Shown here: positions 1 to 35,571 of the stretch, piece by piece | How positions within the stretch are numbered: the first letter of the stretch is position 1 | How the letters are laid out: the number at the start of each line of letters is the position of its first letter | Notes under the pieces: generated by a model | Databases searched by the model: none | What the model was told of the DNA's origin: nothing | The model's input: only the letters and a program-made list of their open reading frames with translations | NCBI RefSeq assembly: GCF_035582795.1 | Contig: NC_134365.1 | Span: 137,233,077 to 137,297,076, forward strand | Length of the DNA: 64,000 nucleotides | From: Mycteria americana | Lineage: Eukaryota; Chordata; Aves; Ciconiiformes; Ciconiidae | Direction: 5' to 3' | Made by a program: the position numbers and the translations under genes

Positions 1-1386
<1,386 letters not shown>

Positions 1387-1863
1387 CTTTTCTTCCTTAA
1401 GGAAATAACGGGTGTGACATAGTAATATAATTTGACTGCTGTCTACATTAAAAAAACAAAAAAAGTTCCTAAAAAAAAAAAAAAAACCCCAAAACAAACA
1501 AAACCCCCCAAAAACAAGCACTGGGGAGAAGCATTACATCAAAACGAGAATATTCTTAATTGGGCACAAAAAGCTTGTATAGTCAAGTTGTCATGGGATA
1601 CCCTTGGTTATTTGGGCACTTGGAGCCATTGTATACTGTACAGCAATTAGCTTTTAGGGAAAATAAGAATGACTTAATACCTATGTCTATATTTTTAAAC
1701 AAACTTAGTGGGTTCCTGTAAATAAAACAGTCAAATCCTCACTCTTCCCACACAGAAAGTGCATGCAAAAAAAAAAAAAGTTTTTATTGATATGTAAAAA
1801 GAGCTTTTCACTTTTACACAACACTTTTGGATTGGCTTTGCATAAATAAAGTTTATTAAATAA
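1387..1863 (+). other. RBBP7: RBBP7 3' UTR with poly(A) signals
   Basis: Untranslated sequence after the RBBP7 stop. It contains an A-rich/C-rich simple stretch at about 1449-1517 and AATAAA hexamers at 1721-1726, 1845-1850 and 1858-1863. The last pair is followed by a GT-rich stretch (ggtgtgttt), the usual downstream element, so cleavage most likely falls near 1870-1890. The 1721 signal could give a shorter isoform. The end position is inferred. Confidence 0.7.
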
Positions 1864-2162
1864 AATGTTTGGTGTGTTTAACATCCATGGACATGAGGTG
1901 AATGCCTTGCCTGAATATAATTCAATTTCTGCGTGGTAATAAAGATGTAGTTCTTAGTATATAACTTACTCTGCAGTTAAAGGTCTGGGGAGATGGGAGT
2001 TGTCTTGATGTGAAAAACTTGGAGTAGATAACTTGGATCCTTCACGAACAGAATGGGTATAGAAAGAGGTTTGGGGAATACAGGGGGATGACCAGTCAGA
2101 CTCCTGTAAAGCTCAAGTATAAATCTTGAGCAGACTCAAGTAACTGTTGAGTTGGGTTTTGG

Positions 2163-2213
2163 TTGGGGGGGGGAAGGTTGGGGTTTGGAGGGGGGGGTAG
2201 GAGTGGTGGTGGA
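2163..2213 (+). other. G-rich tract downstream of RBBP7
   Basis: Runs of 9, 4 and 8 guanines plus several GG pairs lie within about 50 bases, roughly 300 bases past the last RBBP7 poly(A) signal and on the same strand. Such tracts can form G-quadruplexes and are known to slow RNA polymerase II near poly(A) sites. A role here is inference. Confidence 0.5.
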
Positions 2214-2737
2214 AGCACTGTCCTTTAACATTTTCTTGTCTTGGGTGCTAAGATGGCAATGCGCTCTCAGTGAATTGGTGGGGCCTGTGTTTAGTTAGAA
2301 CCCTCCTGTAGCTTTTTTTGATTAAAATGATGTGAGGTAATCGGGCAGGTGTCTGAAATGCATTAATACCTGCACAAATACAAGACAAATGTACAGTTTG
2401 CTTCTAAACCTCTGGCTGACTGAAAAGCTGGAGAATTTGGACCATGTAGAAGTAAAATATCTCTGTATTTATCATGGTTCTACAGACAAGTTATGGATCA
2501 CCTTGGGAGCTGTCAGTCAGACAAACCTAAGTCAGTGTCTCACTAAAGCTTTTAGTTACTTAAGACAGGCCTCAATTAAGTGAACCGTTGGCTGTCCCCA
2601 TCTTTCTGCTCAAACTGAAAAAAAAACTTGGGTGACTGATACTGAAAATGTGATTTTTGAGGTTGAAAATGTTACTTCCCTTGATGTGTATCTTGCTCTT
2701 GTCTTCACTTGAATTTTAACAAGATAGTTGGCACTTG

Positions 2738-3222
2738 TACAGGGTCTGGCTGGGAAGGAGTTCACTTCAGTCCAAGAAGCGGATATGGTGCTGTGTTTTG
2801 GATTTATGGCTAGAAGGGTGTTGATGATGCACCCCCGTTTTGGGTAGTGCTGGACAGTGCTGGCGCACCACATGGGCTGGGGGTGGGCACGAGGTGGGGA
2901 GGGGATACAGCCAGGACAGCTGACCCGCGTTGGCCAAGGGGAATATTCTGTATCATGTCTTATGCTCAGCAATAAAAAATGAGGTAGAGGAAGAAGAAGG
3001 GGGCCTTCCATGGTGGCTGTTGCTTGGAGGCTGGCAGGGCATTGGCTTGCTTCTGGGGGGTGGCAAGTGATTTCACTTCCCCCCGCCCCTCTCACCCACC
3101 TCTTAAACTGTCTTTTGTCTGTAGAGATTTTCTTCCTACTCTCTCCCCTGTCTTGCTGGGGGGAGGTGGGAGCGAGCAGCTGTGTGGGTCTTCAGCTGCT
3201 GGCCAGGGTCAACCCACCACTC
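2738..3222 (+). mobile_element. Decayed solo LTR, same family as the copies at 24.1 and 49.4 kb
   Basis: Family: avian endogenous retrovirus LTR, probably class III (ERVL-like) by the 5-bp target duplication of the 24.1-kb copy. Shared landmarks with the other two copies, in the same order: a ctgggaaggagtt-like start, tgtgttttggattta, the gggacagctgacccc-type block, atgctcagc, ttaaactgtctt, and the agcagctgtgtggg end. It is broken and clearly the oldest of the three. No internal retroviral genes accompany it and no clear target duplication remains. Confidence 0.8.
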
Positions 3223-3370
3223 TACCATTCATGAGTGGAAAGCTGCTATTTGAGGTAAACATTTCCATTTTTCAGGGGTGAGAATTGATTAGGGGTGAGA
3301 GGTGGTAAGAGTTTTGATTTAGCTCCTGTCGGGGTCTGTGTGGGAATTCGGTAGGCTGGACATTCCCTAG

Positions 3371-3415
3371 GTCTGGGGACCTAGGGCCTGGGGACCCTGG
3401 GTCTGGGGACCTGGG
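3371..3415. repeat. Minisatellite, three 15-bp units
   Basis: Three head-to-tail 15-bp units, each close to gtctggggacctggg, at 3371-3385, 3386-3400 and 3401-3415. They lie about 150 bases after the decayed LTR. Confidence 0.85.
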
Positions 3416-6400
3416 CATAACGTTACATCCCATTCTTAAAAGCATTGATACTTGGGAGTGGGTGGGAAACAAAAGATGGTTTTGACAAGGGAACATTTGC
3501 TTTCATGAGACTAGTAGTATTGAGTAAGGTTCAGCCAAAGCTAGCCCTTTACAGGACAGAGGTGGCAGTTGTTAGCTGGAACTTGACTCTAGACTTCTGT
3601 GGTTCAGCATTTTGTTCCTCAGGAAGGTCACTGAGGACCAACTTCCTTCCAGCATGCCCCTTCTGGTCATCATCTACAGCAGATTATCCCTGTGCTGGTG
3701 CTGTGAGGGAACTGCAATGCAGCTGTGGAGTGAAGGTAGTGCTAACTTTCCTGTTTGCCCTTTGGCTGACGGTCACTCAGCTAAAAGAGTCAACATCTGT
3801 TCACAAAGTCTTGGTATGTGTAAGCAGGCCAGCAGTTTTCCTTGCCTCACAGGAAGGGCTCCACAAGGAGCTCTAGATGCTAATTTAATTTGCAAGTGGC
3901 AGCAAATGATAAGCATTAAACATACTGAACTTGGGGGTGGTTTTTGGTCAGGTTCTACTTCCTTTTGACATTCATGTTGACATACACAGCTCTTGAAAGG
4001 TAGGAAATGAAGAGGTCAAGGGCCTGACTGATTGTTACTGGAGAAACCAAAGTGCTTCCCAGGGAGCACGGTGGTGGTTCTTCCTGACACCCATTTGGCT
4101 GTGGGCTATTATATGACCCCTCCCACAGCTGGTGCTCTTCAGGGCTTACTTCAAGGAGACCTGGCTGCTTTGCGTCAGCGTGTCCAGTGTAGTTCATTCC
4201 TATAATCAGTGATTTCAACTTTGCCTGTCCGTTAGGGTTGGGTTGTTAAGTCTTCCTACTGCCTCACTAACTAGATAGAGTGGGAAGGAGGGGCAAACTA
4301 CTAATTGCAGTGCTATTCTCATTGCTCTTCTTATACTGCTTGTTTTTAACCCCCTGCCTGCTGTTAGCAGGACCCCCCTGCCTTGTAGGCACTGGGTCAT
4401 CATGCATAGACATGTCTCCTTCTGCACCTTTTTCCAGAATGGTTCCTCTAAAAGTGATGCAGGTAGGTGCAAAAGCACTTGAATGTTCCCGTGGAAGGCT
4501 GAGATGCTGTCGGTGCTTAGCAGGTAGGCAGCAGCTGGAGAGGATGTGCTGAAGAGCACGAAAGCTCAAAGCTGCTGAAGGACAGCTAGGCCACTACCCC
4601 ATCAGCCATGCTTCAGTCTAGCTGGTGTTTGTGGGTGCAGAAACACAAATGCCATGTCCAGGAAGTGAGACAAGGGGTGGCTTTGGTTTGACTAACAGAT
4701 ACACAGTGGAGGGGGTCTGCTGCTGCTGAAGGGAACGACCTGGCCTGCAACAACTGATGCAGTCGCTGTGCTAGCAGTTTCTGTCCCTGGCTACCCAACT
4801 TGCTAACTGGCTCCAGAAACATCTCAGGCCCCCTCAGGAAGCTGGTGACTCAGTGTTAGAGGCCCTTGTGATCAGCTGGCCCTGTAACTTTTACTTCAGC
4901 TTCTCTGAATTCATTCCTGTTGGAAACAGGGTCTCCTGCAGAAGGCAGAACACCTGCTGAAGCACTGCCGTGTCTAGCAAGACCCAGACAGATTGCCACT
5001 TGTTCACTCATAAAAGCCTAAAGCCATTCTGTTTTTTTAATGACCTTGTTTTGCATGCTGGTTAACTGCATAAAGTTAAACTATTGCAAATGCATACCTA
5101 TCTGATTAGCAGCATCCTGTCAAGAAATTCTGGCACTGATACAATGCTATTGTACAGACCCCCCCTACCTTTTTTTTTTTAAAAAAAAGTGGTTGTCAGT
5201 GTTCCTGATTTCCTTTACTGAAATGCCAAGAGCTCCAAGGTGGAGCTTGGAGAGTCACTCACTGGTGGGTACCTTCAACATCCCACAAGGCCCTGCCCCT
5301 TCCCTGTAGAGCAGCGAAGAGTCAGCTAGCTGGGGCTTGGGGATGCACTCAGCACCCGCTCTCATACAGCTGAGAGGCAGCTGGATGGGATAATTTATTA
5401 CGCAACAGAAGGAGAACATAATATTATCTTTAATATACTTGTAGTTCAAAGTGCTGCAGTAAATACATATTTTCTCCAAGTCTGAATTGTCTTTCACAGT
5501 ATATGTGTACATATATGTGGGTTTATGCCCTTATCCATACTCTACTTTATTATTATTGGGGTGCACATTGTCCCTTTTTACTTCAGCACTGAAATAGCAG
5601 AACAAAGTGCACTTGTTAGCAGACCTCCTTTGACCTTTTGCTTTCCAGCCACTAGAAAGTCCAATGTGGTAGATTCTCTTTATTCTCTCAAAGTCAGCTT
5701 CTGTCCTGCAAATTGGTACTTCAGATAAATTACTTACTTACAAACCCAAACATGCAGGGGTGTGCATGGTATGCATGGCCAAACATGCATAACAAATGCT
5801 AACCTGGTGTTTGAGAGTTGTGTAACTACTCTTCCCCTTTAGAAGGCAATGATTCTCTGCTTTAAACATGAAGCCTACATAAAAACCATGTCCCAGAGAA
5901 AAGGGTTCGAAGAAGAGTCAGAAATAACCTTCTGGCAGGAAACAGCAGAAGTGCAGTCAAAGCCAGCTAAAGTTTTGATGAACAGGCAACATGACAAAGA
6001 TCAGATGGTTTTATCTGAATACTGGTGATGGGAAAAACACAAAACCACCCAACCCATGACACGGATTAAATATGAGTAACCTATCTTGGCCTTGGCAGAA
6101 CTGAGGTAGTTATTTTGATTCTTAACACCAGGACATAAATTTGGTAGAAGTGATAGTGAACTACATCAGTATGGAATATCTTCTACATGGCTGTAGTTAG
6201 AATAAGGTTAAAAATGAGAGACTTGAATTAATTTCCTCAGTTTGAGGAAATATTACAAGATGTAACAGGGTCTTAAATTTTTAGATGCTGTAAGTGATTA
6301 CTTGCTTGAAGTAGAGTTTTAGGAGCAGTATTCCTGGCATAGTCTTGAATTATGCACAAGGCCTGCTTTAAGACTCAACTGTCATGGTCCATGAGGTAGG

Positions 6401-8498
6401 CACACCCCAGATCCCTGTTTGAGCAAGAAATCCAAAATAATTTTCAACCTCAAATCCAGAAGATAACAAACAGTTTAAGAGGAAATTAAAATAAAGTCTT
6501 TGCAGGCAGCACAATATTCTTAAATTACTTAAAAGTTCAGGCTAGATGGGTGCCAGTCAGCAAGATCAATAAAAGCTAGCATAGTTAGATGAGACCGAGT
6601 TAGGCTGTTTGTTAGAAGAAAATACATCCTTCTTTCAAGAAGACATGTCTAAGTGAGGAAAAAGGTAGATAATGGGAAACGTAAATATATAAAAAAAAAT
6701 ATTCAGAGAGGAACAAAAGTAGTTACTTGTGAGGAATAACTTACTAAAGGCCTAAAAGCAAGTATCTTTTTCAAGTACATCAAACACATTTGCCAGTCTG
6801 CCAGGGAGATGAAGCCCTAGCAGCGATGGACTGAAAGAGGTTCTCGCATCAGAGATACCCTTCATAAGAAGAGAGTTACGTACAGCCTCAAATGTGTGCG
6901 TGCACATACATTAACAGAAAAGACTTGCCAGCTAACAAAAAAAATTTAAAAAAAAGGACAAAATTCCTCAGCTATTAACTGTGATGTATAACCAACTTTA
7001 TCTCTAGCAAAAGCTTGCAAATCTGACCAGTTTCTGTAAGGAATTTAGGCAGACTGGGGAGCTCCATGGAACTACTAACAGTAGATTTGACTTCTGTATC
7101 AGTATGCACCATAAGAAAGGTTAGAAATAGTAGAGATGCTTACGTAGGGGCAGAGGCGGCACCTTTGGTGGAGACAAGTCTCAGATGTGAGGGAATAATC
7201 TGAAGGAGCAAACAAGGACAGCAGCTGAGACCAGGCAATGTACTTGGATTTCCAAAATACTTGCACAGCTCTAGACAAGGCTCAGGGGTAGGACCTACAT
7301 TGCTCAGCTTTTGTAAAATGGGTATCTGCAAAAAAGCAAATTAATACTATCTTCAAAGAGTCACAGAGCACATCATAGTGTATTGTTGTAAAAAATTCTG
7401 TGTGCTTCCTAGAAAAAAGTATACATAAAGGAAAACTGAACTCAAACCCAGTTCTCATAAATTTAGGGAAGCTGCCAAATGATAGGGAATATGCCAAAAA
7501 AGGCAAATGGAACACTTAGCATTATTAGGGAACTGGGAGAGAACCATACATTAACAACAAATGACCTCACATCCGTATGACAGAATAGGGAGCACATGAG
7601 GAACTAGACAACCTAATTTTTAACAGAAACCCCCACATTTCTCACACCGCACCGAACTGAACTACTGTAGATAACCTTTTGGAGACAGAAGGCAGCAGCA
7701 GAATTCAGAGCAGGCAGGCACAGGTTCAGCCAGAGCTCCTGCTCTCCGTGGTCCAACATGCCCTGCGCCTTCTGGTGACCCCAAACTGAAGCCGGCTGGG
7801 CAAGCGTAGCAGGCACAGCACTTTACTTGCCCTACTCTGCCTGTGTGGCTTGCACTGGCTACCACCAGTAACATGCAAGTCATCAACATGACCCTGTAAC
7901 AGCACCCATCTTAGGGCGCTTCACTTGAACAATACGCTTGAACTCAAGTTTCACATCTTTTAATTTTCATTCTTGAGTTTTCAAACAAATACAATGAGCT
8001 CAGCAGATCCAGTTAGAAGACATGAATGTGATGTTAAAGAAAAACTCAGAGTCCAATGTATTAAGCATACTTATTTACTTAATCTATACAGAATCGAGTA
8101 GATAAAATTTCAGATTCACATTAGTGAAAAATCTCTACAAAATGTTTTTGAAAAGCAAAACAAAGACTGCCTGTTCATTTATCATTTTCCTCATGAAAGC
8201 AGACATGGGTTGTAAAAATAAAGCAGTGTGTTTAGCACAAACTAGATTTCTGCATCACTTTTTTCACAGTTATTTCCATCTACAGTCCAAAGAGGTAGAT
8301 TTTCTGCAACACCTGAGAATTGAACTGTAACGTAACCAGGTGTAATGAAAGGAAGGACAAAACATTAGAGATACAGCCCTAACTTACTTGTGTATGTATA
8401 CACACATTTGGGTCTTGCATCACATATAATTTAGCTTTTTGCAGCTTAATCATGGTGAAACCGTCAATCAGGCCCCAGAGTTTTCACAATTAGACATA

Positions 8499-11050
8499 TT
8501 TATTTCAGGCTACATCAGTTCACAGCCCAGGCTAAACAGTTTATGGTAGTGGGAGAAAGGCATTAATACAAGTTTACTTAAAAACCCTACTGGAGCCAAT
8601 TTGGCTGCAGACTGGCAGTGCAAGAACCTGCTGTATGGCAGATCAGTTAGAGTGCTGAGCTTATCCCTTATATAAATTTGTGTTGGTTTTTTTGTTTTGG
8701 TTTTTTTTTTTTTTTAAAACACCACTCTTCAAGCAATGCATGAAACCGTATTGACTGGTTTCAGGAAGCAAAGTATAGCTCACCTTGGCCAGATAAGTTG
8801 ATAAGATACGGATATGTTAAGGGTAGGAAAGAGAAAAGATATCCCCATTTTAAAAGCCTTTCACTTGGGGTGTTCTGCTTCATTTAAGTCAGTAACAAAG
8901 ATATTTGTATTGCTGTTCTATACATGTGTCATGTCTCTAAAAGCCCTTTAAAATATTCTTGCAGCAGGGTCCAAAAATTCACTCTTGCCTCCATACAGAA
9001 CAAGCACTATAGAAAGAATTGTTAAAGATACAAATGTCCAAATAATAAATTGTAAAAATAGAAAACTGCATGTCCTACCTTTGCCAAGGGTATGATGCAT
9101 CAGATACAAAGTTTTCACTTTTCCTCAGGAAAATTACTTCATGCTTAGTGTTAGCTGAAAACCAGTTCTCGCAACAACTATTTTTTAAACAGTTTGATTC
9201 TATAAAGCAAGTAATTTGAAAAGCAAGTCTGAAATACTTCTTTCCAGTATTTTTTATGCCATACGGTTAGCATGATTAACATTTCAAAGCTCTGAGTCTA
9301 ACTTGACTGACTGCTCATTGCTACCTTCTTTTCATTCCTGCATTGTGCTTGGACCACAAACACAAAAACCGCACACATCTAGCAGAAAGATGGCCAGCTT
9401 CCCATTTGCTCCACCTTTTAAGAAATGTCAGTTTTGCACAGTTCCTCTCAGTGGTATGAGCTAACACACATTTATCGGGCCTTACATGACCTTACTCTCT
9501 TTCAGAGACAGCTACAATATTTCAATGTACATTACTACAGGAAAAGGATAGGGAGCTCAGTGCAGCCTGAACATTCAAGTAATTTAGCCACTAAACTGTC
9601 AAGGGCAATGAGGGTGGGAAGCTCACCGAGAGATGTGCTTGATTCAGAAATCCCCTCCCAGGTAAGTGCAAAGAACTTTAAGTACCAGAAAAGGCTACAC
9701 ATGTTTGCATTACTTAAAACAACAGCAACCAAAACTAGAAAGTAAATACAGGGGAACTAAAGTTAAGGGTAGCTTGTAGTTATTTCACACATTGTCTTGC
9801 CAAAAAATAAACGTTGGTCCTCATTTCTCTCGGGAAAAGAAGTCAAAATGTGGATATCAAATTTTCTAGGAAAAGACTACATGGTTTAAGGTTAACAAGG
9901 GAGCTTTGCTTGTGGTATGTTAGTGTAAGAATTTGAAGTACCATCTTTACCAGATAACCTAACTGGGAAGGCGCTCTGCCAACTGGTACAGCTTTGAGAT
10001 TGAGTGGGAAAGAAATTCCACGCTGTACTTCAGGAAAATATCTGACTCTACATGTTCAATTATAACCAGTATAGGCTTAACTAACACTTAAATACATTGC
10101 ATACAAGGCTATTAGAGAAAGCCTATATGCCACAGACTTGCATCTTCCACACCTACGGCAGTAAACGTCTATTTTCAAGCCCTTCAGATAATCCAGAGAT
10201 TTGTCTAGGCAGTAATGGATTTCTCTAGTGAGGATAACCATGTGATGGACACACTGCAGCTAAGAGGGAAGAATGTGACCAACACCTGTGCAATAGGCTA
10301 CACAACTGCAAAATTCCACTCGGTAACGTTGCTGTACATTTTCTCACACATTTAACATGTTCACAGGTAGGGCAAATAGTCCAAACTAACCTTTACAACA
10401 CAACCCTGAGAAGTCTGCAAAAAGTTGTACACCCTGTTTCACCAGCTGCAAATTAATGTATTTCAAAGCTGTTTTTTCATCATACCACAAAGTCTGTAAA
10501 ACCCTTTAAACATATCTTTTACTATATTCTGGACCTTTACTTTTTCATTCATATATATGAAAACATACTAGAGGGGAAGCTGACGTTTTTTACTGGCCAT
10601 TTGACATCCTTATGTAGATAAATTTACTGGAAAATTGGTAATCTTTAGTATACCGAATGGCAAATCAATGAACAAAACCAGAATGCTGTTCCTTTAAACC
10701 AAAAAAGTGACATGTTGTCACCATTTTCCCCAGAACGATGTTATATCTGTCCACGGTCTTCCATGACAGTGATTTGTGTTGTGGGGAGGAAACGCACATG
10801 CATCCTTTTATGGAAAAATATTTTCTTTTAAAAAATGAGGCAGATGTGCAACACAGTTGTGGAAAATTTATAGTTTAAGCTATTTAAAGCTGCTATGCAG
10901 CTTCCTGTACCACATAAGTCCAGTAGTTCTAAGAAAATACAGATATGGTAGAAAAAGTAAGAAAATTTTCACCACAAAACCAAATAGTTACCACCAACAG
11001 AGAAAGTTATACACAAAATATATCTCTCAATACAGTGTTTACACTTCATT
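8499..11050 (-). other. TXLNG: Probable TXLNG 3' UTR
   Basis: AT-rich non-coding sequence directly after the TXLNG stop (the minus strand runs right to left). A minus-strand AATAAA lies at 8499-8504, which would give a 3' UTR of about 2.5 kb. No protein frame of note is present. The end is a guess from the hexamer alone; nearer or farther poly(A) sites are possible. Confidence 0.4.
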
Positions 11051-32531
<21,481 letters not shown>

Positions 32532-32742
32532 GATGTGACGGCAGCATCCAAACAAGCTGCCGAACCGAGGGACACCGGAACCTCTCCCTGCGGGCCCGCC
32601 CCTTCTCCCGACGGCAGCCAATCGCCGTGCGGCCCTCTGCCCCACGTGGGAGGTTTGCGCCCTCCCTGCCCGCCGCTGCCCCAGGCGCTGCCGGGGCGGG
32701 CGGCGTGGAGGAGTCACTCGTGGGCTGCCCGCAGGCCGGCGG

Positions 32743-32885
32743 ACTGCGCTTCCCAGCGTGCTCTGCGCAGCGGCGCGGCCGCCCGGCCCCAGCATGCACT
32801 GCGCGGCTCCCCGGCGCGCAAGCCTGAGCAGGGCCTGCCGGGAGCGGTAGTCTGGTCTGCCGCGGGGTGTGCCGGGAGGTGTAGT
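32743..32885. promoter_or_regulatory. Cluster of ZNF143/THAP11-type sites at the TXLNG promoter
   Basis: At 32873-32885 cgggaggtgtagt matches the reverse complement of the ACTAYRNNNCCCR promoter motif exactly. At 32839-32851 cgggagcggtagt is one base off. At 32743-32768 actgcgcttcccagcgtgct, followed by ctgcgc, resembles the long ZNF143/THAP11 form on the other strand, and at 32788-32804 cccagcatgcactgcgc resembles its 3' half. Several partly matching sites in about 140 bases are more than expected by chance. Binding is inferred from motif only. Confidence 0.6.
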
Positions 32886-35571
32886 CCCGCCGGCTCGGGC
32901 CGAGGGGGCGCGGCGGGAGGTGCGGGGGCGGCCCCAGGCGTACAGCGTTATTAACGGCCGGTCACCGAAGGAAACTTTGCCCCCTCCCTGCCCTGAGCTT
33001 TATTCCGCGTTCCTTGTAGCTATTACTGCATTTGTCATCGCTTTGAAGGCGCGGCCAGCCCAGCGGCGTGGCCGTGACAGGGGGCCGAGCGGGGGGTGGT
33101 TCCCGCGGGCCGGCCGCGGCTGGCGGCTGTGGTCGGCGGAGCCGCTTCTCGTGAAGAAGCAGTCCGTCGGGAGGCGAGACGGAGTTGCGCAAGGAAGTGT
33201 CGCCAGAAACCGCCTTGCACATGTCGCCGGGGCGGGAGTGCCGGCAGAGCGTCCTCCGGGGCCGGCGCAGCTGGAGAAGGCACTCGGCGTCGGGAGCGCC
33301 GAGCGCTGCAGCCCCCGGCTGAGGCGAGCCCTTCTCCTCTCCGCACGGCTCCTGCTAGTGGGGAGGCTGCCGTGGGTTTAAGGATTGCTCCGCGAAAGAG
33401 AGGGTGACAACAGAGGCAGAAGGGAAGGACGAAGCTGCTGAGGCACGCCGTCAGCTTCATGTGCACAGTGGGCCTTGGCCTTCTGGTGGGCTGCTGTAGA
33501 ATAACTTAAAGCTGACGCAAGCAAACAGCTGGGAAATACGGACATATGTTTCTGCTTTCCAGGGAAATAAACTTAACCTCTTCATAATACGAGGGGAACC
33601 TTTATGTTCCTTTATGTAGTTACTGCATAAAAACAACACTCTGAACCTCCCTAAACACTTACCACTTCAGAGAATAGGTAGAGTGGATATTTGTGTTGAA
33701 TGAAGTTGCTTCTGGGAGGCAGTACCTGCTTGAATTATTTTGTCCTTACGTTCTAAATCTATACTCACCAGAACTACTCAACTGCTAATTGCAAGATGAA
33801 AAACAATTTTACATTTTTTGGCATCGTCCTGATCTTTAGATGGAGTTTTTCTCCCCCAAAATAACACCTGTTCTTTTACAAATGTGCATAATACTTATAC
33901 AATTCTTGCAAAAAGAAAAAAGGTCCCCCCCTCTCCCTGAGCAGAATTTTGATGCTTTAAAATTTTTCCCATGCATCCCGTCTGGTTGAGAGTAGCAAGA
34001 GATCCATGCAAATACACTCTGGCTGATCCCACGAAGGTTCGTGCAATCCTTAAATAGGGCTTTTCAGATTACTTTTAATTTCTTCCAAGCATTATTTGAA
34101 AGTATATATGTAGTAAAACATAAATTACTCTTGTGGCCTCCTTCCCCTCCCCCCGATAGGCACTTTTTGGAATAGAAGGAAGGTTAATTACAAATATGAG
34201 CTACTTCGAGAGAGAATGGAATAAAGAAGCACAGAGTTCATGCTGGCTGTAAGCTTCTACTATAATAAACTTCATTATAAGGCCTATTTGGGTGAATTTG
34301 GGTGCCAGAGAGGTTAACACACATCGTGAAGCAGAAGCAGGCATGAGGCCATTCTGTCAAGGGGGACCAAGTTTTCTTCAAAAACTACCAGATGTTAGAG
34401 AATATATTTCCAGCGGTAATTCTTTTCACACTTGAACTGGCAGGTTTTTTTTCTGCTGATACAGTGACACACATCAATTATAATCATTTTTTGAAGAAAG
34501 ATACTGCTTCCTAGGAAGTCAGTTTCTACAGAAGTTTAGGGTTTTTTGAGGATATCTGCTGCAGGCATAGTGAGAGAAGTACCATCAGCTTCCAAGCTCA
34601 GCCACAGATCTCCGGTGCACTGATTGCTTGCTGTGTTACTGTCCTCTGAAGAACACAAATGTGAAATTGAACAAAATAACTACTTTTAGCATTTTCAGCT
34701 ATATTTATGGTTCTCTCTCTATGCCTCTTTTATGTGTTTTTGTGAACTGTTTTCCTTCAAAAATGCACTTACCAGCAAAATGCATATCAATAGTACTGGA
34801 AATTCATATTCCACTCCTGCAAGTAAATACACGTACTGACAGGAGGATGAGAACATATCTGCAGTTGTGCCCTGTTAATGACCCTGCTGGAGATGGCTCG
34901 TGCAAGGAAAGAACAGTCATACATAGGAGCAGCCAAGTAGATATTCCACCCAAATTCCAAGAAGCTGCTTAATTATTTGGCACCAAAAGTAGTGGTCTCA
35001 TGTTTTGACAAGCAGAAAGCTGAAATTTTAGGAAAATTAGTTCTTTTTAATTATTACTATTTAGGATATAACTAAGCATCCATTGGTAAAAATCTTTAGT
35101 CATCAACTTTTTATACATTTTCAGAGTAATCTATTTTTACAGACTACATCCAAGTTATGTAGTTATTACCATACTTAAGAGTAGTCTAACTTCATGAACC
35201 CTGTACATATAAGCAGTCAGTTTGACACCTCTCTTCAGTACTTCACTGCCTTCATTGGCGTGGAGACTCCTAGGCAACTCGGTGAAAAATAAGTTGCTTC
35301 ATTATTTTTTAAAACACATCAGTAGGGTGACAGTTAGAACAAGATGTTTAAAATTCTAAACAATGACAATTGAGAAACTATGAAATAAAGATAGTATTTC
35401 TTTTCTTACAGCATTGTTACAACATGCAAGGCAGTCAGGGAACTATTGAAATGCAGCACCAAATTTAATTTTGTCCTTTTCATCATGATTACTGTCATGA
35501 TTGCTTTCAGCAAAATTTTCAAGAAGCTCTGGACTACCAGAATTTTTCTTGGAACGCTTTCCCCCGGTACT

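Larger units (their letters stand above)
1890..8498. other. Tail-to-tail intergenic region RBBP7 / TXLNG
   Basis: No coding exon was recognised. Contents: the G-rich tract at 2163-2213, a decayed LTR at 2738-3222, a three-unit minisatellite at 3371-3415, and otherwise unremarkable sequence with a few homopolymer runs (for example around 5161-5187 and 6940-6956). Short open frames across 3.0-4.8 kb are out of keeping with any family I know and look like chance. Parts near 8 kb may belong to the TXLNG 3' UTR. Confidence 0.6.

Noticed and set aside
3445-4569. Cluster of small open frames on both strands
   Set aside because: No domain, no splice support and no family resemblance; frames overlap on opposite strands.
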